A stretch of DNA of 64,000 nt from Anastrepha obliqua (Eukaryota; Arthropoda; Insecta; Diptera; Tephritidae), in the NCBI RefSeq assembly GCF_027943255.1, contig NC_072896.1:8122001-8186000 (forward strand), read 5' to 3'. The notes below the pieces were generated by a model. It was not told where the DNA came from. It made no database searches and was given only the letters and a program-made list of their open reading frames with translations. The position numbers were made by a program, and so were the translations under genes. Positions 55,805 to 64,000 of this stretch are shown here, piece after piece (the first letter of the stretch is position 1; each line of letters opens with the position of its first letter).

Positions 55805-56326
55805 AGTTTGCGGAAAAAGAAACTCATTTTTTTTTGCGTAAAATTTTTGCGCAAATGGTTTAAAAATGTTTTATGACCGATCTTTAGCTCCTGGGCGATG
55901 CTACGACTACAAACATGCCGGTAAACTTCGACTACTTCTGTGATATTATCGACATTTTTGACATTATCGACATTTTCTTTAACGTTAGAAATACCTGAAT
56001 GGAAACGAGGAAACAAAAATGGCACGTAATTATAGTATCGGCACCATAAACACCCTTTGAAATTTTAGCGGGCTGGCTTACATTTTCGTCTTTATCAAAG
56101 AAAACTGTAAAATGTAACGAATTTTTTCTTTGTTGTCTTCCATTGTTAACGCCTTGTAACTCAAAACTGAATGAAACAAACAAAAAAACAGCAAAAGAAT
56201 TTTTATAGTGTGAAACGCCACCTTGACAACGAGCAAAAACTTCAAATTCTTCGATCGATGCTTTACGAAATATCGATTACTACAACCATCTACTAAGAAA
56301 ATAAAATAATATTTTTCCCCAAACAA
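55805..56326 (-). mobile_element. mariner deletion derivative (N-terminal transposase only), about 520 bp
   Basis: Inverted ends: AGTTTGCGGAAAAAGAAACT at left, and minus-strand TTTGGGGAAAAATATTATTT at right. The minus strand has the same 5' leader as the 44-kb copy (GTAGTAATCGATATTTCGTA). The transposase start is MEDNKEKIRYILQFSLIKTK, frameshifting to a block ending FHSGISNV, then VVEVYRHVCSRSIAQELKIG and HKTFLNHLRK, the second helix-turn-helix. The deletion that joins this to the TIR falls at nearly the same place as in 44,376-44,842, suggesting both derive from one deleted founder. Confidence 0.87.
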
Positions 56327-56379
56327 ATATAAAAGGCAATTCCTTACCAATATCAGTGAAAAATACAATATCTATATTT

Positions 56380-56600
56380 TAAATGACGCTGATCTGACAA
56401 ATCCGGCGTACGTTTGCTGGGTATCACAACATAGAAATGAGAAAGTTAAGGAAGCCGATTTTGGACCATCACAAGAGACACCTTTTATTGAAGCTTTTCA
56501 GAAAAATCTCATAGAAATGCATTTAGTAAGAGACATGGATGCGCCATAATTAATTCTGAGCTAAGCGCCCGAGAAGCGTTCAAGCGTGGCTTGAGATAAG
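56380..56600 (+). pseudogene. possible RNase H scrap of a LINE
   Basis: One frame reads YVCWVSQHRNEKVKEADFGP, which resembles the W-V-x-x-H-x...N-E-x-A-D block of LINE RNase H domains. A later frame reads INSELSAREAFKRGLR. Too degraded to assign. Confidence 0.35.
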
Positions 56601-57652
56601 TGCTTAACTAAAATCATTTCATTTCACACAAAATTATCCTTCTTCTCAATCAGTTACGTGGCGATATCCTCACTTTACCTTTTGGTTTTTTTCAAGCCAA
56701 AACGAAAACAAATGCGGATTCACGTGGGTGGAGTGGTGGGGCCCTTATGGAATTTTTACATAGGTATTTTTATGAACTTAAGCACCTCTCACTTCTTTTC
56801 AGCTTTTCTTATATACAATACATATTATATATATAATCGTATATATATATAGATGTACATCAACATGCACTTATATAATTATTTATTTATTATTTCTGTT
56901 TTTTGCTGTTTTTTTTTTTTGCATGTGTATCGCTGCTTTTGTGTTATTTGGGTTAAGGCTGATACGTTATTTGTGTCCTTTCAGTATTTCATCTCCTTCG
57001 ATGCTTTTAGAATTTGGTGTTTTTGTTTACTCCTCGCATGTCCTTGTTTAATGAACTGTGAACGTAAATGTCGTGCGTGCAAGGATAAACAAAAAATTTT
57101 GTTAATGGGAAAAATTGATTTTGTTTCGGACTCCCACTGTCACTCTTTCAATTTGTGTGTCTTTATATTTTGTTTATGCTCCTAAAAATATGTTGCTTTC
57201 GTACGTGCTTTGCATTTAAAGTCAAACGAAATTGCCCAAATGACAAATATTGATCTATATAGTGTGGCGTTAATATTTATTGCGACAATTTATTAAAAGT
57301 TGAAATTGAGTTGTTGAAGCACTACTCTGTTTTATTTGTATTTAGTTTTTTTTTCAGACTTTGCAAATAATCAAATTGTCATGAACATTTATTGGAAGAA
57401 AGTTTATTGAAATAGTTTTGAAATATATTGACTCATATTTTTACTCTCGACTCCAGTTGAATGTGTTTTGGTAATCCTTTGGCGAAGAAAATATAATAGC
57501 TACACAGGTCTACAAAATTATTTTATTTTGTTATTATTTCTTTTTTTTGATATGGGACTGGTTTCAGATGTATTTTCATGCGTTGACAACGATTATAGGG
57601 TTTTCTAAAATTCAAAATGGCGGATTCAATATGGAGGACGCAAAATAAAAAT
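56601..57652. other. unique-looking non-coding DNA
   Basis: A TATATA run at 56,825-56,855 and T-rich tracts. No gene seen. Confidence 0.5.
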
Positions 57653-57653
57653 A

Positions 57654-58032
57654 AAGGGTGGCTAAATTTCAAGGGCCGATGTTGAATATGAACCACTTCT
57701 AAACGCCAACGATCCCGTTGGACTTCTTCCTTTGGGGTTATTTGAAAGAAAAGGTATACATCGATAAGCCAGCAACAGTTCAAGAGCTAAAGGATGACAT
57801 AATTCGGCACATTAACGGCATAGAACCTCAATTATGCCTCAGTGTCATCAAAAATTTGGACCATTGGATGAAGGTGTGCCGCTTAGGCCGCGGCGGCCAT
57901 TTGGCCGATATTTTGTTCCATATGTAATTCAGCCATACCAATATTATCATAATAAAGAGAAATTATAATAATTTCTTAAAAAAATGTATTTTATTCAAAA
58001 TCAACACCGGCTCTTGAAACTTAACCATCCTT
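57654..58032 (+). mobile_element. mariner-type MITE with transposase C-terminus, 379 bp
   Basis: Left AAGGGTGGCTAAATTTCAAG, right CTTGAAACTTAACCATCCTT, and TA at 57,652-57,653 and 58,033-58,034. The best-preserved member of the family: one frame from about 57,715 to 57,927 reads LDFFLWGYLKEKVYIDKPAT then VQELKDDIIRHINGIEPQLC and ends GGHLADILFHM and a stop. That includes the third catalytic Asp and the tail. A 94-bp segment kept here is missing from 39,995-40,279. The N-terminal and central parts of the transposase are absent in all copies. Confidence 0.9.
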
Positions 58033-58033
58033 T

Positions 58034-58665
58034 ATTTGACAAATTTGCAAAAATTATCGCCTTTCTAAATGCAGAAAAATTTACTCAAAAACTACTACTT
58101 TTTTATTGTCTGCAATTTGATAGTAACTGCTACACCTTAAAGGGTTTTATTTATTATAGCATAAGACTCAATTTTTATTTTGAATAGAGTTTGTAGTCTC
58201 TAGAACGTCAGGTTTTTGACAAAAGCTTGGGTAAAAACAGCAAAAAACGCCAATTTTCTCAACATCATAATTGATTGTACTTATGGACGACAGAATCGTG
58301 TTCCGCCTATATAAATACAGTCGAGACTATTCTCATATCAAAAAAAGACAAAACAAAAAGAAAATCAAAACCGCTGAAGACTTCGGTTGTATAATTTTTT
58401 CAGACTTTTTGATTTAAAGAAAAAAAACTATTGTAAAATAGTCTTCAGAAATTAAATTCTTAATAGCTGTCGCTATTTAAAAAAATTTTTTAAATTGTAT
58501 TTCCGCATTTTTTGTAAAAAAAAATATCCAAAACATGACTTAACCCAATATGAGCCATAAGAATGTGACCACAAAGAATAAAGTTTCAAGAGTATAGGGC
58601 TTTGAAAAAAAAAAAATAATTTTTGAAACTTTTACTACTAAACTATGTCTTATAAAACTCATTCG
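58034..58665. other. AT-rich non-coding DNA
   Basis: Nothing recognised. Confidence 0.5.
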
Positions 58666-58669
58666 TAAA

Positions 58670-58830
58670 TATCTATTTTGTTTCACTTTTACCAACATTA
58701 TATATTAGTAGGAGGTTTTTACGAGAAGCTTTTTTATGTAAAGTGTGCTATTATCTGCCAAAGAACTAGCGTCATTAGAAACCACTTCTTCGATTATTTG
58801 ATGTTTGATGTTTACCGTGGGTTTCGAGCC
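58670..58830 (-). mobile_element. very diverged SINE relic
   Basis: AGGAGGTTTTTACGAGAAGC, TTTTTTATGTAAAG, GTGCTATTATCTGCC, TCATTAGAAACC and GTGGGTTTCGAGCC align in order with the SINE body (ATGAGGAGCTTTTTCATGGC ... GCTATTAGAAAA ... GATTCGAA). Degraded, minus orientation. Confidence 0.6.
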
Positions 58831-58834
58831 ACTT

Positions 58835-58965
58835 CAATCGTTCCCACGACAGTTGGTTCTATAATACTGAAACAACCTGGACTTATATTCGGCCAAGGAC
58901 TGTCAATCCAGCAGCATTACCCGTACATATGTGGATAATGTTTGTGCTGCTACAACAACAACAAG
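58835..58965 (-). repeat. CAACAACAA-tailed dispersed repeat
   Basis: TCGTTCCCACGACAGTTGGT, CCTGGACTTATATTCGGCCA, CCAGCAGCATTACCCGTACA and TGCTGCTACAACAACAACAA. The more complete partner of 23,470-23,545. In both places it abuts the tRNA-derived SINE, though on opposite sides. Confidence 0.7.
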
Positions 58966-59100
58966 CTAATTCAATAAGTCACTCGGCAGCGAACAGAAAT
59001 CTCAAAAAATATGTAGTTGCTTGGACTGCTGGTTTCACAGATATCCTTATGGAAGGTTCTAAAGAATTTTTCCTTGCGTTCAATGAATTTTCTTAACCCT

Positions 59101-59283
59101 TTAACGACTAGGCATATTAAATGCATTTGGCGTGACATTTTGAACTTGAAAAACTGTCGTTGTATTTGAAATGAGATTAAATGATTCTAGAGGCAAGGCA
59201 AAATCATCGATGATGATGACTGCTCCCCCAGCTCTTTTATATGGGACTTGAATGTTATTGAGGTCAGATAAAAACCGCGACAT
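59101..59283 (-). other. 60-codon open frame, not recognised
   Basis: The minus strand reads MSRFLSDLNNIQVPYKRAGG then AVIIIDDFALPLESFNLISN and ends NAFNMPSR. The composition is balanced and less AT-driven than most chance frames here, which makes it look like a fragment of a real or TE-derived protein. I cannot name a family. It could be a scrap of a TE structural protein. Confidence 0.25.
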
Positions 59284-61615
59284 TTTATATGTTAAGAATA
59301 AATTTCTGTCCGTCTGATTTCATAAGCTAAAACTCGCATTGTCTATAAATTGGCTTGGCTCCAAAAATTAACAGACAGCCCCAATTAAATTGTATAAAAA
59401 TGTGCGCGTGTATAAAAAGTTCGGTACGAACCGAAGTGAGCCTTCCTTCCTTTTTAGTTCCTACCTGGCACAATTTTTTAACTATTTTGATGATAAAAAG
59501 GCATAATTTTTTTATTACATTTATAAAAAGAAATTCGTAATGCTTTTATTATTTAAAAAAAAAAAATTTAATTTTATTAAAAAAAAATATGAATAAATTT
59601 TTGATTACTTTAAGAAAAACAATTCTTAAGTTGTTTATTATTTTTTATAAATATTATTTTTATAAAAAAAAATATTTCACGTTGTTCATAAAATAATCAT
59701 AACTTTTTTATTATTTAAAATTAGTTCACATGGTTAATCTCCGCCTTTAGTATTAAAACAAAAATATTTCACTTGTTTAATCTCCTCCCTTACGTATTCA
59801 GTTATAAGCATATTTGCCCCAGAACCACCTAAACACAATTGGGCGAGTTGAAATTACATTGAAAAAACCAGTTCCGAATTCAGTAACCTTTTTAATGACA
59901 CGCATCATTTACAGGCATTAAAAATTCAATATAAAATCCGCATAAACAACTAATATTTTGTATACAAAGCAGTTTTTAATGCACGCACCATTAAAGTTTT
60001 TTCAAAATTGCTGCTTAACTGCGGGATAACGCTCCGTTATGAGGCATTGAATTTACAAGCTTGCATATTTTAAGGCGCATGGACACAGCATGCGAGCGAC
60101 TGTTGCGACAAAAATAAAGAAATGACAACAAAAGTGAAGATTTACGAGAATGGCAGCAAAAATAAATAAAAATAAAAAAATCGCATATGTATGTGTGTAT
60201 GTACTCTACGTTTGTATACACTCGAAAATATAAACGCAGCAAAAATATGGCAATGAAATGTTGAGCGGAAGCACGCACACATACTTAAAAATACAAACAT
60301 TCTTAACATTTATGCGCTTCCGGTAATTGCGACTTGCTGCTGTGACACATCCTTTGCTAGTTCCACAGTAGGCACACAGCAAGGTCTAGGCGGCCATAAA
60401 TCAAATGTCTGAGAAAGAATTGCGTAGTTACGACTTTTCAGTTTCTCAACGCACGCAAGACTACACTTATACATGCATATGCACACACACTTAAGCATGG
60501 AAGAAAGTATGAAAGTATAAGATCAACAGGCTGCGGCTAGCCAGGCCAAGCGTGCAAATGACAGTCTCATGGCGAGTGCTACTAGCTTGCGCTATGAATT
60601 GAAAATTATTTAGGTTGCATTTTTGTGGGTACGTATGTATGTGTTTGTATGTAGCAAACGCCGCTAGCAAGGACATGCAATAGTCGTTGCGCCATGATAA
60701 GAAACGCCCGACGGCCTTAGAATGAATTTTCACTTCCATGCCATCTTTTTTACTCGGCTTCACTTTATTTTACGTAAAAAAAAATAGTTTGTTGGTGTGC
60801 GTGAATAAATGTACTATGCAGGCGTCACGCTGTCTGGCTTGCGCTAGACTGCCAACTCACAAAAATACCAACAATTCTTCAACCTATTCCCCGCCCACTC
60901 CTCCTTCCTACCCCACTGACCAGTGCGTGTCCAGACAGTTGTGTCGGTTATTATCGCTTTTACTATCGCCTACAACTGTTATGAATTATTATACTATGTT
61001 CACTACTCTGGTTGTTGTTGTTTTTGTGTCTGGTAGCCATTTAAAAGCTTGTTGCATGCCACGTCGCAGCATTGTTCCGATTGTCGTTGTGGTTGTTGTT
61101 GTTGTTAGTGTGAACTTAATGCGCCTTATAGTGAACTTATTTTTAATGCTTTCGCGTTTTTGTAGATATTTTACAGGTAAGCTCACAGGATTAGCTGCGT
61201 TTCATGGCTGCTGCCGTGCAGCTACTGGACGTGCGAAAATTCAATTGTCGAGACATTTAAAAAATATTGCTAAAGTGTGAGTAATTGATGGCTGTTGCAT
61301 GTTTTTGACTTGCAACGTGATTGAATGCTGCTCACTGATGCTTGGCATGAGCTATAAACTGGGTGTAGTGTTGAATTTTTGTTGCTCCTAGGAATTGTGG
61401 CAGATTAAAAGGAAATTCAATTAAAATGGAAAAATGGAAAAAAGCTTATTTTGTTATTGAATAGAATTTTAGATATTGAAAATTACGGATTTTATGGAAT
61501 TGAAAGTTGAAGCGTTTTTTGAGAAAATATAATTGAACAGCAAAAACTTGTTTTTTTTTAAGTAGTTGCATTTTAAGCGCATTAATCTTTTGTTTTTAGC
61601 TCTGCTAAAATTAAT
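59284..61615. other. unique-looking non-coding DNA
   Basis: A GTTGTTGTTGTTGTTAG tract lies near 61,093-61,110, and TATG bits near 60,185-60,205. A 180-codon plus-strand frame (60,738-61,280) is rich in simple repeats and not supported as a gene. Confidence 0.5.
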
Positions 61616-61620
61616 TCTAA

Positions 61621-61705
61621 GGCCGCCCCGTAGCCAAATGGGTTGGTACGTAACTACCATTCGGGAGTGCGTAGATTCGAATCTCCGTCCATGAAACAGA
61701 AAAAA
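61621..61705 (+). repeat. SINE tRNA-like head, plus strand
   Basis: GCCGCCCCGTAGCCAAATGG (A-box side), then ACTACCATTCGGGAGTGCGT and B box AGATTCGAATCTC (61,673-61,685), followed by CATGAAACAG. Only the head is recognisable. It is the only clear plus-strand copy outside the Helentron. Confidence 0.85.
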
Positions 61706-61859
61706 TATAGAAAAAAGTAAAGTTCTAACTGCCACTTCAACGTGTAACGATATCTAATTCTCTACACTATACGATTATAGCTTCTTTATATCCCAGACTA
61801 TAAAAAGTAATGAGAACGCAGTTAGCTACAAAACACCGAATAAGTTCTAAAAATTACCC

Positions 61860-62200
61860 CACTTTACAGTGGATAGTCACAGAACATAGAAGAAGAGCTC
61901 AGAGATGAAAGGGGGCATCAAGAGACACTGCACTGAAACTAAACAATGATACAGTCTCAGTTAAGTTACTGAGAGATTTTCAAAGCTTCTAACTTCTATT
62001 ATTATACATAATCCGAAATGACAGATATTTCCGGACGTAGATATAGACTAAGAAACTATCTACACATCCTCAGCAGATGATCGAATGACCCATACCGTAT
62101 TTGCCATGATGGAAAGAATAATGAGATGGCGCCTATCGTGGTACCGTTACTTTGGGCTCAGCGAATTCGGCAATCAGTTACGTGTATAGCACCAGTATGG
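61860..62200 (+). pseudogene. possible LINE RNase H/knuckle scrap
   Basis: One frame reads LQWIVTEHRRRAQR, a stop, KGASRDTALKLNND, resembling the W-V-x-x-H...A block of RNase H with many changes. Near 62,080 NDPYRICHDGKNNEM may be the remains of a C-x-x-C knuckle. Weak. Confidence 0.3.
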
Positions 62201-63185
62201 CCAGATTACCATTTTCGTAACTTGATTTAGTTCTTTCTCCATGATATTTTTCTAGCCTGTTCTAATTAAAAGTAATGTTTATAATTTTGTAGAATATACA
62301 TTTTTTCAAATTAGTTCAATAATTCACTCAGTTTTATTTAGCTTTACTTTTTTTAACATCTGGTAGCATTGCCCGCGATTGCAGTTGTGTTGGTGTTCTT
62401 CTACTTTCAACAGTCAAATCTCTCTCTCGCTAGTGCAGTGTTGCCTAGCTTTGGATATAAAAACGCGCTAAAATAAATGCCCACTTAAAGAAAATGAAAC
62501 GCCAAATTTTTATTGAATTACTTAGAGAACTTTGTATGCGTGACAAATTGTCTTTAGAAATTGCGTTTTTTTAAATAAATGTGTTATGATTATGCACAAT
62601 TTAATTTATGAGTTGTTTTGTTAAAAGAAACTCTTTCGTTAAGGTAACGACTTTTTTACTATATTCGAGGTTATGTAACTTATGAGTAAGATAAGGTACT
62701 CTTTTTGTAAAAATGTCCTTTCGGTTACTTTTGTATTTTTTGGTATTTTTTTGGTTATTTTTACTATGAATACACCTCTTAATGCCCTATGTCACACTAA
62801 GGATTGATGACCAGAAAAAACGATTACACCTCCATGGTTTTAATTCGCATTCAGTAAATTCAAACGCTTTTTAAAATGTGTAAAAAAGTTTTCAATCTTA
62901 AGAAGAGTAGAGAGGAAGATTTAATATTCTTGCATAGCCTTAAAAGGAACTAAAAATTAAATTTGCACTTTCAAAATATCAAATTTTATAAGATCAACGA
63001 ATTTTCATTAGCACTAAAATCTTCTCAGAGTGACCTGTTTTAACCTTCTTTTGTTTAATAATACAGTTTTTTTAACTTACAGTTACGGTAGCTTTAAATT
63101 AAAAACAAAAAGAAACAAATACCAAACTTAAAAATTTTCGCATTTTAGGTAGGTATAAAAAAGCACAAAATTTACTGCGAAGAGC
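62201..63185. other. AT-rich non-coding DNA
   Basis: Nothing recognised. Confidence 0.5.
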
Positions 63186-63189
63186 AAAT

Positions 63190-63485
63190 GGTTGGCAACA
63201 CTGCAAAACTCGGCAAATGTGACGTCTTGCACTCTCTGATGGGCGTAATCTTGTTTCTATCATTCTTGCGTATTTGCCAAATGCCATCAGAGGCTACAGA
63301 GCAAAGGCTATCTGTCTCTCTAGCTTCATCAACAATCCTCCTCCAATGCAGTCTCTCTCTTGCCTCATTTCTCTAATTACGAACGTCCATCGCTTTTAAG
63401 TCTGCGTCTACGTCATCAAGCCATCTCTTTCTTGGTCGGCCTCTCTTTCTTCCTCCAATTGGACGCATAGCAAGCACCTTTTTTG
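63190..63485 (-). pseudogene. C-terminal end of a LINE reverse transcriptase protein
   Basis: The minus strand reads RPIGGRKRGRPRKRWLDDVD then ADLKAMDVRN, a stop, RNEARERLHWRRIVDEARET. GRKRGRPRxRWLDDVxxDL followed by A.ER..WRRIV.EA is the usual C-terminal ending of a widespread insect LINE group, probably the same one as the piece at 53.8-54.2 kb. Only the end is present, consistent with 5' truncation. Confidence 0.88.
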
Positions 63486-64000
63486 GATTCTTTAGGCTGC
63501 AAAGAACAATTAAAGACAAAAGGCTCCCAACTATTTTCGTTAACAAAACTCGGTTGATTATACTTAGTTCTAATTGATTTTTCGGTATTGAAATTTTCTA
63601 GCCGAACTTTGTTAGTGGAACGGATAGTTCCTGGCCCAGCTACACAGGGCAATTGCTCGAAGAATATGATGTCGTAGCAAAGAGGTGGCCGTAGTGCCCA
63701 GCTTAACAAGAATTTAGCTAAAGTGCTTATATTCGCTATTAGCTAAAAATTTTCTAGCTTTTCTCAAGAATCTAAGTTAAGTAGAAGTACTGTAAAGAGT
63801 GGAGCATACAATAGTGTTCGAGGACACAAAACGCAGAGCTCCTCTTAAAAGTTTTGTAGAAGACAAAAGTAATCAGGCAGTTGAATTGAATTAATGTTTT
63901 CAGAGTGTTTTATTTCATACAGAAAAATGTCGATAATGTCGATCAGGATAAATGCAAAGACCACTGCGCAAAAAAATTTCAAAAATCAACGCGATTTTTG
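63486..64000. other. non-coding DNA to the window end
   Basis: No gene seen. The last 25 bases (TTTCAAAAATCAACGCGATTTT) belong to the dispersed repeat also at 8,815 and 38,970, so another copy probably starts at the edge. Confidence 0.45.

Noticed and set aside
60738..61280. 180-codon plus-strand open frame, one of the longer ones in the window
   Set aside because: It contains valine and threonine runs from GTTGTT and ACAACA repeats, starts and ends in simple sequence, and shows no domain. Treated as chance.

Overview
The window looks like repeat-rich, AT-rich nuclear DNA of a true fly. I favour a tephritid fruit fly, because I recognise the abundant tRNA-derived SINE (head CCGTAGCCGAATGGGTTGG) and the CAACAACAA-tailed repeat from such genomes. 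That identification is from memory, not a search. I see no host protein-coding exon. Every stretch with recognisable protein similarity belongs to a transposable element (TE), nearly all of them broken.

Layout. 1-9 kb: decayed non-LTR retrotransposon pieces (reverse transcriptase at 0.9-1.5 and 6.5-7.2 kb), a tRNA-like SINE (4.6 kb) and a 730-bp element with long terminal inverted repeats, TIRs (5.75-6.48 kb). 11.3-16.3 kb: an AT minisatellite joined to a GC-richer island, a LINE 3' end, a TTAA-flanked MITE and a 908-bp Tc1/mariner deletion derivative with perfect 26-bp TIRs. 18-23.2 kb: a LINE RNase H/zinc-knuckle tail, then a structurally complete non-autonomous Helitron (5'-TC...CTAG-3' between A and T) carrying an 11-unit array of about 125 bp. 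26.3-33.2 kb: the most unusual part, two inverted copies of a 1.3-kb Helentron-like element, each keeping a 133-codon ORF with half of an endonuclease domain, around 4.3 kb that holds a 120-bp tandem repeat split by a SINE. 33.5-36 kb: a jockey-like LINE and a SINE with a perfect 14-bp target duplication. 36-39.9 kb: mostly unique-looking DNA. 40-58 kb: mariner deletion derivatives of several families, another Helentron-like element inserted in an AT-rich array, LINE relics with a mariner and a MITE nested in them, and a LINE tail flanked by a 37-bp duplication. 59-64 kb: mostly unique sequence with one SINE head and a LINE C-terminus.

The elements do not form a pathway. The logic is parasitic: most copies have lost catalytic parts but kept their ends (TIRs, Helitron termini, pol III boxes), so they would depend on proteins from full-length copies elsewhere. 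The unique-looking stretches (9-11, 16.3-17.6, 29-31.9, 36-39.5, 44.9-46.2, 48.7-49.9, 59-61.5 kb) are rich in CA/TATG microsatellites and read like a large intron or intergenic DNA. One weak candidate transcription start lies near 42.4 kb.
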